Below, piece by piece: positions 19,194 through 25,947 of a stretch of 64,000 bases of DNA. Under the pieces are notes generated by a model. The model did no database searches and was not told the DNA's origin. It saw only the letters and a list, made by a program, of their open reading frames with translations. The position numbers and the translations under genes are program-made. The DNA is taken from NCBI RefSeq assembly GCF_033097525.1, contig NZ_CP109907.1, positions 3,162,001-3,226,000 on the forward strand, in the 5' to 3' direction. Position 1 is the first letter of the stretch; every line of letters starts with the position of its first letter. The DNA comes from Sphingobacterium sp. UGAL515B_05. GTDB taxonomy: Bacteria > Bacteroidota > Bacteroidia > Sphingobacteriales > Sphingobacteriaceae.

Positions 19194-20305
19194 TATGCTT
19201 CTGCTGTTGGTTGCTCCTGAGTATTCATGACCGCATTTTGTTTGCGGATAGATTCGTTGTGAATTAATTCCAGGAATTTCGTCGCAAATTCGCTACCCAA
19301 AGAAAGCGCTTCCGCTAATTTAGTGCGTTTTTGAACAATTTCATCCCAACGGTTAACTTGCAAAATTGTCACGTTGTTATCGCGTTTGTATTCGCCGATT
19401 TTCTCCGCTATTTTCATACGTTCACCAATTTTTTGGATGATCAAATCATCTAATTTGTCGATGTTGCTACGCAATTCTGCTAATTTATCTTCGAATGAAG
19501 GATTGTCAGAAGCTGCTTTACGTAACGTCAAGTGGTCGATCAACTCGGCCAATGCAGCTGGCGTTACTTGTTGTTTTGCGTCGGTCCAAGCGACAGATGG
19601 ATCAATATGTGATTCGATAATCAATCCTTGCATATCCATATCCATTGCTTTTTGTGCGATGTATGGTAACAATTCGCGGTTTCCACAGATGTGGCTTGGG
19701 TCGTTGATGATCGGTAGATTAGGACAAGCAGTTTTTAACTGAATCGCTAAATCCCACATTGGTTCATTACGGAATGCTGTTTTCTCGTAAGAAGAGAAAC
19801 CTCTATGGATAGCACCTAATTTTTTGATACCAGCACGGTTGATACGTTCCAATGCACCGATCCACAACGATAAATCTGGGTTTACAGGGTTTTTAACAAA
19901 TACTGGAATATCTACACCTTGTAAAGCATCAGCAATTTCTTGTACGGTAAATGGATTGGCAGTTGAACGTGCACCTACCCATAGTACATCCACACCAGCA
20001 GCCAAAGCTTCTTCCACGTGTTTTGCTGTAGCAACTTCAGTAGCTGTTAATAAACCTGTTTCTTTTTTCGCTCTTTTCAACCACTCCAAACCAATTGAAC
20101 CTATACCTTCAAATTCTCCCGGACGAGTACGTGGTTTCCAGATACCAGCACGTAAAATATTTACTTTTCCGGTATTTGCCAACAAATGCGCTGTTGATAC
20201 CAGCTGCTCTTCTGTTTCTGCACTACAAGGGCCTGCGATAATTAAAGGTTTGTCTCCTGTGTCCAACCAAGATTTTAAAGGAGTGATGTCTAATGTATTT
20301 TTCAT
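19193..20305 (-). CDS. Bifunctional DAHP synthase / chorismate mutase
   Basis: This 370-residue protein covers the first step of the shikimate pathway and the chorismate branch point. Residues about 1-260 are a KdsA-like DAHP synthase (IIAGPCSAETEEQL, ILRAGIWKPRTRPGEFEG, GAIHRGFSSYEKTAFRN, INDPSHICGNRELL). Residues about 272-360 are an AroQ-type chorismate mutase helix bundle (LRSNIDKLDDLIIQKIGERMKIAEKIGEYKRD). The mutase half acts as prephenate source and probably as allosteric sensor. It lies 46 bases after pheA and is coupled to aroA, so all three enzymes are under the attenuator upstream of pheA. Confidence 0.96.
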   Translation of the reverse strand: MKNTLDITPLKSWLDTGDKPLIIAGPCSAETEEQLVSTAHLLANTGKVNILRAGIWKPRTRPGEFEGIGSIGLEWLKRAKKETGLLTATEVATAKHVEEALAAGVDVLWVGARSTANPFTVQEIADALQGVDIPVFVKNPVNPDLSLWIGALERINRAGIKKLGAIHRGFSSYEKTAFRNEPMWDLAIQLKTACPNLPIINDPSHICGNRELLPYIAQKAMDMDMQGLIIESHIDPSVAWTDAKQQVTPAALAELIDHLTLRKAASDNPSFEDKLAELRSNIDKLDDLIIQKIGERMKIAEKIGEYKRDNNVTILQVNRWDEIVQKRTKLAEALSLGSEFATKFLELIHNESIRKQNAVMNTQEQPTAEA

Positions 20306-20351
20306 GTTAAGTTTGATTATCTATTTTAATATTGTATGCGTAAATTGTTAA

Positions 20352-21176
20352 TTATAGTTTTTCGTTTTTGACATACTCGCCCATAATATTGAAATTGACA
20401 CTATGTTTGAGTACTTTACGTATTGCTGCTTCGTAGTCTGTTTGTTTTTTCCATTCTACGTCAACGAAAAAATCATATTCATTGCGTTTTCCGATTACCG
20501 GCATTGACTGAATTTTGCTCAAGTTGATATTCTGTTCGGCAAAGCATTGTAAAATAGTCGCCAGAGATCCTACTGTATTTCCTGTTTGGAATGATAATGA
20601 CGCTTTATTGGCATTCTTATGTTCGACAACCTCATTAGATAATACGAGGAAACGCGTTGCGTTCTTTTTATTGGTTTCGATTCTCTTTTCTAATATTTCA
20701 AGACCATAGATTTCAGCGGCCAATGTCCCAGCAATTGCAGCAGTATCCGTTAATTTTCGCTCCGCAATCATTTTTGCAGTTGCAGCGGTATCAGATCCCT
20801 CGGTTATACGTACACCTTCAAGTTCAGAAAGAAATTCTTCACATTGGCGAATGGCAATTGGATGCGATTCGATGTGTTTAATATCCTTTAATTTAACGCC
20901 TGGCAATACCATGAGATTCTGTTGGATGTTTAGGTAAACTTCCCCAGTGATATGGAACTTGTAATCTCTTAATAAATTATAATTCGGTAATAGACTTCCC
21001 GCAATTGAATTTTCGATCGCCATAACGATATAGTCGACTTTTCTTTGCTTCAGCAATTCACAAGTTTTTTTAAATGAATCACATTCTACAATTTCAACTT
21101 CTCTTCCGAAAAATTTAAATGCGGCCTCTTCATGAAATGAAGCCTTTGCTCCCTGTATTGCAATTTTTAAACTCAT
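20352..21176 (-). CDS. pheA: Prephenate dehydratase with C-terminal ACT domain
   Basis: This 274-residue enzyme converts prephenate to phenylpyruvate in phenylalanine synthesis. The dehydratase domain (about 1-180) carries the NSIAGSLLPNYNLL region and the conserved TRF in NATRFLVLS. The ACT domain (about 190-270, LSFQTGNTVGSLATILQCFAEQNINLSKIQS) is the usual phenylalanine-feedback site. I start at the ATG at 21176 (MSLKIAIQGAKASFHEEAA), because the longer reading from 21224 runs back into the terminator hairpin. It is the first enzyme gene after the attenuator. Confidence 0.95.
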   Translation of the reverse strand: MSLKIAIQGAKASFHEEAAFKFFGREVEIVECDSFKKTCELLKQRKVDYIVMAIENSIAGSLLPNYNLLRDYKFHITGEVYLNIQQNLMVLPGVKLKDIKHIESHPIAIRQCEEFLSELEGVRITEGSDTAATAKMIAERKLTDTAAIAGTLAAEIYGLEILEKRIETNKKNATRFLVLSNEVVEHKNANKASLSFQTGNTVGSLATILQCFAEQNINLSKIQSMPVIGKRNEYDFFVDVEWKKQTDYEAAIRKVLKHSVNFNIMGEYVKNEKL

Positions 21177-21203
21177 TGTTTTTTTGTTCGCTATGTTGTC
21201 TCC

Positions 21204-21240
21204 AAAAAAAAGAGTCCCGATCATTTGAACCGGGACTCTT
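21204..21240 (-). terminator. Attenuator (intrinsic terminator) of the phe/aro operon
   Basis: Read on the minus strand, GAGTCCCG pairs with CGGGACTC (8 base pairs, extendable by two A-T pairs, 11-base loop). It is followed by eight Ts. It lies between the leader peptide stop (21273) and the pheA start (21176). A terminator inside a leader, ahead of its own operon, marks an attenuator. Confidence 0.92.
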
Positions 21241-21285
21241 CTTGTTTGTATTTTTTATGATTTATACACAATCTAATCCCGGCTC
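21227..21285 (-). promoter_or_regulatory. Antiterminator pairing of the phe/aro attenuator
   Basis: GAGCCGGGA (21285-21277, the last sense codons of the leader peptide) can pair with TCCCGGTTC (21235-21227). The pairing is nine base pairs with one G-U and uses the 5' arm of the terminator. The two structures exclude each other. A ribosome at the leader stop would cover the first strand and allow termination. A ribosome stalled upstream on Phe/Tyr codons would leave it free and allow read-through. Confidence 0.82.
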
Positions 21286-21338
21286 TTATTTTTAAAATAA
21301 AAGAAGTTAAAATAGAAATATGTATATGTTCTGTTCAT
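21273..21338 (-). CDS. Phe/Tyr-rich leader peptide of the aromatic operon (pheL-like)
   Basis: A 21-codon reading frame starts with ATG at 21338 and encodes MNRTYTYFYFNFFYFKNKS, then RD and a stop. Nine of the twelve residues at positions 4-15 are Phe (five) or Tyr (four). An upstream in-frame ATG at 21356 would give 27 residues, but it sits at the predicted transcript start, so I prefer the second. The frame is followed by a mutually exclusive antiterminator and terminator ahead of pheA. This is the arrangement of classic ribosome-mediated attenuation sensing charged tRNA-Phe and possibly tRNA-Tyr. The sequence shows the parts directly; the regulation is inference. Confidence 0.88.
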   Translation of the reverse strand: MNRTYTYFYFNFFYFKNKSRD

Positions 21339-21358
21339 CCTGTTGTTGTTTGACATTT

Positions 21359-21388
21359 CAAATGTACGAATGTTTTTGAAATATCAAA
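21359..21388 (-). promoter_or_regulatory. Promoter of the phe/aro operon
   Basis: On the minus strand TTTG (21388-21385), an 18-base spacer and TACATTTG (21366-21359) match the Bacteroidota promoter. Transcription would begin about 15 bases before the leader peptide ATG at 21338. Confidence 0.8.
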
Positions 21389-21704
21389 GAAAAAAATAAT
21401 TTTTTATTATAAATATTGAGTTAATTTCATGATTTTTTCACGTGTTTTTGTGTGGTTTTTTTTGATTAACTTTTAGTGGTTTATTTGTATTTTTTTTAAA
21501 GTGTTTATTTCTATTTAATTATGTTATAGTGTTGTTTTTTAGTGTTTTAAATTTTTGTTCTGTTGTTTTTATTTGATGATAAATTGTGTTTTTGTATTGT
21601 TTTTTTATGTTAAAAATAGCTTTATTTTTATGTGATTTTTTTGCTGTTTTTTTATATTAAATTTATGTGTTTTTAATATTAATATTTCCGTTTTTTTTGA
21701 CTGT
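21389..21704. other. T-rich, C-poor intergenic tract between divergent promoters
   Basis: About 300 bases with no gene. The plus strand is dominated by T, with G next and almost no C. Many runs of five to eight Ts are spaced roughly by a helical turn, and GTGTTTTT-like blocks recur. It may be intrinsically bent DNA; I see no coding capacity. Confidence 0.6.
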
Positions 21705-21733
21705 TTTGTTAAAAAAGTATTTTACTACCTTTG
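21705..21733 (+). promoter_or_regulatory. Promoter of the nuclease operon
   Basis: TTTG (21705-21708), a 17-base spacer and TACCTTTG (21726-21733) lie 17 bases before the ATG at 21751. This supports the shorter start of the nuclease. Confidence 0.72.
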
Positions 21734-21750
21734 GACAAACGTTGGATTTT

Positions 21751-22227
21751 ATGCTAAAACGAAGTAATTTTTATGTATGTGTATGTATGATCTGTTTTTT
21801 ATTGACAGGTTTTACTTTTAAAGGAGAGGAAAAAGAGGCGAAGGTAAAGCGCGTTATCGATGGCGATACCTTTGTCATTGAAAATGGAACCTCAAAAGGG
21901 GAGAAAGTTAGGCTGATAGGGGTAGATGCCCCGGAAACGAGACGGACGGCACGCAAGGAAATCGGTTACTATGGTCAAGAAGCAAAGCAGTATTTAACGG
22001 CAATGTTGAATGGAAAAAGTGTTAAGTTAGTCTTTGACATTGGAAAACGGGATCGGTATGGAAGACTTCTTGCCTATGTGTATATTGGAAAGAAATTCGT
22101 CAATCGGGATTTGGTTGAACAGGGTTATGCAGTATCCTATACGCTAGCACCAAATGTACAATATGCAGATTTATTTGTAAAATTGGAACGTCAGGCTCGT
22201 CAGGAGAAACGTGGCCTTTGGAAATAA
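21751..22227 (+). CDS. Thermonuclease family (SNase-like) secreted nuclease
   Basis: This 158-residue protein has a hydrophobic N-terminal signal (MLKRSNFYVCVCMICFLLTG) and a staphylococcal-nuclease fold. The visible motifs are KRVIDGDTFVIENG, VRLIGVDAPETRRTARKE with the catalytic Arg-Asp-Glu region, and DRYGRLLAYVYI. It should cleave DNA or RNA outside the cytoplasm. I start it at 21751 because the promoter ends at 21733; the reading from 21667 would include promoter DNA. It leads a tight plus-strand operon with a DMT transporter, YigZ and a nucleoside phosphorylase. Confidence 0.88.
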   Translation: MLKRSNFYVCVCMICFLLTGFTFKGEEKEAKVKRVIDGDTFVIENGTSKGEKVRLIGVDAPETRRTARKEIGYYGQEAKQYLTAMLNGKSVKLVFDIGKRDRYGRLLAYVYIGKKFVNRDLVEQGYAVSYTLAPNVQYADLFVKLERQARQEKRGLWK

Positions 22228-22241
22228 ATGAATTTTGAATC

Positions 22242-23111
22242 ATGATTTTTGTTTTATTCAGTGTCATCTGTAGCGTAACCGTTGCTGTTTTATTAAAATT
22301 GGCAAAACAAAATGGAGTCGAAACCAAACAAGTTATCGTTTGGAATTACCCCATGGCGGTTGCACTGGCCTATTTTGTATTGCAACCGAATCTAAAATCG
22401 CTCGTATGGGATGCTATGCCGGTTACGTTGTATACGAGTCTGGCGATATTACTTCCAGGGATGTTTGTTTTTATAGCTTTGTCCATTCGCTATGGTGGTT
22501 TGGTCAAGACAGAGATTGCACAACGCTTATCGTTGTTTATTCCCTTGCTTGCATCATTTTTCTTCTTTCATGAAAAAATGGAGGGACATAAGATGCTCGG
22601 AATAGCCCTTGGTTTATTGGCTATCCTATGTTCTATTGGCTGGCAAAAAAATGAGCATAGTGGCTCGATGGGAGCTAGTCATTATAAAGCGCTTTATCCA
22701 TTATTGGTATTTATCGGTATGGGCATAATTGATATCCTCTTCAAACAGGTCGCCTTGCATGTTAATATACCTTATATCAGTTCCATGTTTATTATCTTTG
22801 TGATGGCGATGTTTATTGCAATGGTGCTGTTGCTGTATTTCCTTTTTGTGGAAAAGCAACGTTTTTCAAAGCAAGCTGTGGGATATGGATTGGTTTTGGG
22901 CGTATTTAACTTCTGTAACATCCTATTCTATATGAAAGCGCATCGTGCCCTACCAGACAATCCATCAGTCGTATTTACTGGGATGAATATTGGTGTGATC
23001 TCATTGGGCGCTCTAATTGGCGTCTTATTTTTTAAAGAAAGGTTATCATTATTGAATTATCTAGGCATAGCGCTTTCTATTGTTTCAGTTTTAATCATAG
23101 CATATCTATGA
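22242..23111 (+). CDS. DMT superfamily (EamA) transporter
   Basis: This 289-residue membrane protein has about ten hydrophobic segments arranged as two EamA repeats, from MIFVLFSVICSVTVAVLLKLAKQNG to ALIGVLFFKERLSLLNYLGIALS near the end. The second-half pattern 'F.KERLS..N.LGI.L' is typical of the drug/metabolite transporter superfamily. The substrate is unknown. It starts 14 bases after the nuclease and overlaps yigZ by ATGA, so it is cotranscribed and coupled. Confidence 0.88.
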   Translation: MIFVLFSVICSVTVAVLLKLAKQNGVETKQVIVWNYPMAVALAYFVLQPNLKSLVWDAMPVTLYTSLAILLPGMFVFIALSIRYGGLVKTEIAQRLSLFIPLLASFFFFHEKMEGHKMLGIALGLLAILCSIGWQKNEHSGSMGASHYKALYPLLVFIGMGIIDILFKQVALHVNIPYISSMFIIFVMAMFIAMVLLLYFLFVEKQRFSKQAVGYGLVLGVFNFCNILFYMKAHRALPDNPSVVFTGMNIGVISLGALIGVLFFKERLSLLNYLGIALSIVSVLIIAYL

Positions 23112-23725
23112 GTTTATTTGAAGATACTTACCGGACTATTGATGCAAAATACGAGGGAATTTTTAGAGATAAGGGCAGTAAATTTATTGCTTATGCTTTT
23201 CCATTTAAATCCGAAGAGCAATTAAAAGATCTGATTTTGGAAGTGAAAGCGATTCATCCGAAAGCGAGACACCATTGTTGGGCTTATCGTCTCACGCCAG
23301 ATCGTGCTGTCTTTCGTGTGAATGATGATGGAGAACCGTCGGGAACAGCAGGACGCCCAATTTTGAACGTCCTCCTATCGATGGATGTCACCAATGTTAT
23401 CGTGATTGTCGTTCGCTATTTCGGTGGTACATTATTGGGTGTCCCAGGCTTGATTAATGCCTACAAATCAGCAACGCAAGATGCTTTGACCCAAGCAGAA
23501 ATTATCGAGCGTACAGTGAATGACCATTATGGTATTACCTTCGATTACCTCCATATGAATGCTATTATGCGGATCATAAAGGAAGAGGGCGTCGAAGTTG
23601 AAAAGCAGGAATTTGATAATCAGTGTTATTTGGAGTTTGAAGTCCGAAAAATGCAAGTCAATCGAGTTGTTGATCGGTTTTCCAAAATAGAAGGTTGTCA
23701 GTTAACTTATTTATATACGATATGA
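23108..23725 (+). CDS. YigZ/IMPACT family protein
   Basis: This 205-residue protein has the N-terminal UPF0029 domain with GIFRDKGSKFIAYAFPF, HPKARHHCWAYRL, NDDGEPSGTAGRPIL and VRYFGGTLLGVPGLINAY, all hallmark IMPACT-family stretches. A C-terminal ferredoxin-like DUF1949 domain follows (about 135-205). The role in bacteria is not settled; the eukaryotic IMPACT homologue regulates translation. It shares ATGA overlaps with both the gene before and the gene after it. Confidence 0.93.
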   Translation: MSLFEDTYRTIDAKYEGIFRDKGSKFIAYAFPFKSEEQLKDLILEVKAIHPKARHHCWAYRLTPDRAVFRVNDDGEPSGTAGRPILNVLLSMDVTNVIVIVVRYFGGTLLGVPGLINAYKSATQDALTQAEIIERTVNDHYGITFDYLHMNAIMRIIKEEGVEVEKQEFDNQCYLEFEVRKMQVNRVVDRFSKIEGCQLTYLYTI

Positions 23726-24576
23726 TCAACGAATCGGAATTGATTTTGAACGCAGATGGCAGTATATACCATCTGAATTTGTTGCCGGAAGATCTGGCAA
23801 GTACAGTAATTACGGTCGGTGATCCAGACCGTGTAGCGAAAGTATCGAAACACTTTGATCGTATTGAACTCAAAAAAGGGAAACGTGAGTTTATTACGCA
23901 TACCGGCTATCTGGGAAATAAACGGTTGACTGTAATCTCAACAGGTATAGGTACTGATAATATAGATATTGTGTTGAATGAACTGGATGCGTTGGCAAAT
24001 ATTGATTTTGCCAATAGAACGGTAAAGTCGACGCTCAGCTCATTGGATATTGTTCGCATTGGAACCTCTGGAGCGGTACAACAAGATGTTGAGATGGGAA
24101 CTATTTTGGCCTCTGCGTATGGAATAGGTCTTGATGCATTGATGTACTATTATCAGGGATCTTACGACGGCGAGGAGCAGGCGCTTCAGGTTGAGCTAGC
24201 CGAATATTTTTCCGCATTAAACCTAAAGCCTTACGTTGCGAAAGCTGGCGCAAGCCTTCTGGGTCGAATTGCCTTTGATTTACCGAAGGGAGTCACCTTG
24301 ACTGCGCCCGGATTTTATGCTCCGCAGGGAAGGACTGTTCGCTCAACTAATACGATTCCCAATTTTATAGACTTGATCAAGTCCTTTCAATATAAAGATC
24401 AGCGTTTCACCAATCTAGAAATGGAAACAGCGGGTATTTATGCATTGGCTAACATGTTTGGACATCAGGCTTTATCCATTAATGCAATCTTGGCAAGTCG
24501 GGTAGATGGTCGGTTTTCTTCCGCACCTGAAGAAGTTGTTGATAAATCTATACAGCTCGTTTTGGAGCGTATTTAA
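23722..24576 (+). CDS. Nucleoside phosphorylase (uridine phosphorylase-like)
   Basis: This 284-residue enzyme belongs to the PNP/UDP family. The N-terminal GDPDRVAKVSKHFD supplies the phosphate-binding arginine. HTGYLGNKRLTVISTGIGTDNIDIVLNEL and VRIGTSGAVQ form the central fold, and the nucleoside-binding FTNLEMETAGIYALANMFG carries the family Met-Glu. It splits uridine or a related nucleoside by phosphorolysis in salvage. The ATG at 23722 overlaps the yigZ stop (ATGA); the longer reading from 23695 lies within yigZ. It ends the operon begun by the nuclease, which fits nucleotide scavenging. Confidence 0.9.
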   Translation: MINESELILNADGSIYHLNLLPEDLASTVITVGDPDRVAKVSKHFDRIELKKGKREFITHTGYLGNKRLTVISTGIGTDNIDIVLNELDALANIDFANRTVKSTLSSLDIVRIGTSGAVQQDVEMGTILASAYGIGLDALMYYYQGSYDGEEQALQVELAEYFSALNLKPYVAKAGASLLGRIAFDLPKGVTLTAPGFYAPQGRTVRSTNTIPNFIDLIKSFQYKDQRFTNLEMETAGIYALANMFGHQALSINAILASRVDGRFSSAPEEVVDKSIQLVLERI

Positions 24577-24666
24577 CCGTTTATCTGCGCCATGCCGGGG
24601 AGTTTTTGTTTTTTTCTCAATTGATGCAGTAAAAAAGTTGAGAAGAACTAAATAAGGGTACAAATA

Positions 24667-24698
24667 GAAAAGGAGTTGTTTTTAGACAACTCCTTTTC
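24667..24698. terminator. Terminator shared by the phosphorylase operon and rodA
   Basis: GAAAAGGAGTTGT pairs with ACAACTCCTTTTC (13 base pairs, six-base loop). The rodA stop codon is in the loop. It sits 90 bases past the phosphorylase stop and can work in both directions. Confidence 0.82.
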
Positions 24699-25947
24699 TA
24701 TTTGAATCAAATTTAAGCATGATGAATAGTAAAATGGTGAAACTCCATAAGGATGAACCGCCATAACTGATAAAAGGCAGCGGAATCCCGATAACTGGAA
24801 CAATACCTATTGTCATACCGATATTGATAAATAAGTGAAAAAAGAGGATGGACGCTACACCGTATGCATATATCCTGGCGAAGGCTGAACGCTGTCGTTC
24901 GGCGATATGAATAATACGTAGCAGTAGGATGAGATAGATAAGTAATAAAGTAACCGATCCAACAAATCCCCACTCTTCTCCAACGGTGCAGAAAATAAAG
25001 TCCGTACTCTGCTCAGGTACAAAGTTGTATTTTGTCTGCGTTCCTTGTAGGTAGCCTTTGCCCAGAAGCTGTCCCGATCCAATTGCAATCTTCGACTGAT
25101 TCAAATTATATCCTTTGCCTTTAGGGTCTTCCATTTTGCCTAGGATAATGTCAATACGGTCACGTTGATGGGGTTGTAGCACGTGTTCATAGACCAAGTC
25201 CACACAGAGAACAAATACAGCACAGGCTGCAAAAAGTATACTTAGATTGATAATGTATTTTCTTCTCTTACGATAGTTCCACATGACAAGGCCAATGAGC
25301 AATGCTAAAATCAAGATAAGAATCCAAGGATTGACCAATAAAGAAAGAACAAAAAGTAAAATGCATAGCCCGCCAAATATAAGCAGTTCATTATTAACAT
25401 AGCCCTCGCGGTAGAATACAAAAATCAACGAAAAGAAGGCAAGGGCAGATCCAGTATCGGGTTGTAACATAACCAAAAATACAGGAAATAAGACAATACC
25501 GGCACCCATGGCCAGTGTCTGCATGGTCGGCGCTTTGTTACTTTGAGAACTTAGAAAGTTAGCCAAGAGCAGACAGGTTGAAAGTTTTGCAAACTCGGAA
25601 GGCTGTAAGCGGAAAAAACCTAAGTCAATCCAGGCCTGGTTTCCGCCGACATTTCGCCCTACAACGAGCACGATGACAAGTAGGACAGCTGTTATACCAT
25701 AAAATATCGGTGAGGCGGAACTGAAAAATTTCGCGTCTATGATCAGAATGGATACCCCTAGAATAATTGCGGAAACAAGATATAAAGACTGTTTTCCATA
25801 ATTGGTTCCTAAGGTAAAGAAATTGGGTAGTTCAGGATTGAATACCGCCGCACGGATATTGAATAAGCCAATTAAGCATAGCGCAAGCCAAAGCGTGATG
25901 GTTAGCCAGTCTATCTTTCCAAAGAAACTAGTTTTTTGATTATTCAT
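24682..25947 (-). CDS. rodA: Rod-shape peptidoglycan glycosyltransferase RodA (SEDS family)
   Basis: This 421-residue polytopic membrane protein of the SEDS family polymerises lipid II for side-wall growth together with PBP2. Visible signatures are FRLQPSEFAKLSTCLLLANFL near residue 115, LQPDTGSALAFF near 162, the QSKIAIGSGQLLGKGYLQGTQTKYNFVPEQSTDFIF loop and the C-terminal GIPLPFISYGGSSLW. It overlaps the end of mrdA by eight bases. It is the last gene of the mreB-mreC-mreD-mrdA-rodA operon. Confidence 0.96.
   Translation of the reverse strand: MNNQKTSFFGKIDWLTITLWLALCLIGLFNIRAAVFNPELPNFFTLGTNYGKQSLYLVSAIILGVSILIIDAKFFSSASPIFYGITAVLLVIVLVVGRNVGGNQAWIDLGFFRLQPSEFAKLSTCLLLANFLSSQSNKAPTMQTLAMGAGIVLFPVFLVMLQPDTGSALAFFSLIFVFYREGYVNNELLIFGGLCILLFVLSLLVNPWILILILALLIGLVMWNYRKRRKYIINLSILFAACAVFVLCVDLVYEHVLQPHQRDRIDIILGKMEDPKGKGYNLNQSKIAIGSGQLLGKGYLQGTQTKYNFVPEQSTDFIFCTVGEEWGFVGSVTLLLIYLILLLRIIHIAERQRSAFARIYAYGVASILFFHLFINIGMTIGIVPVIGIPLPFISYGGSSLWSFTILLFIMLKFDSNRKGVV

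Noticed and set aside
21204..21240. Riboswitch or T-box reading of the pheA leader
   Set aside because: No T-box sequence or tRNA-specifier stem is visible; the aromatic-rich peptide explains the structure better.
21339..21356. Longer leader peptide starting at the ATG at 21356
   Set aside because: The ATG lies at the predicted transcript start, four bases after the -7 element, so ATG 21338 is the more likely start; the longer form is not excluded.
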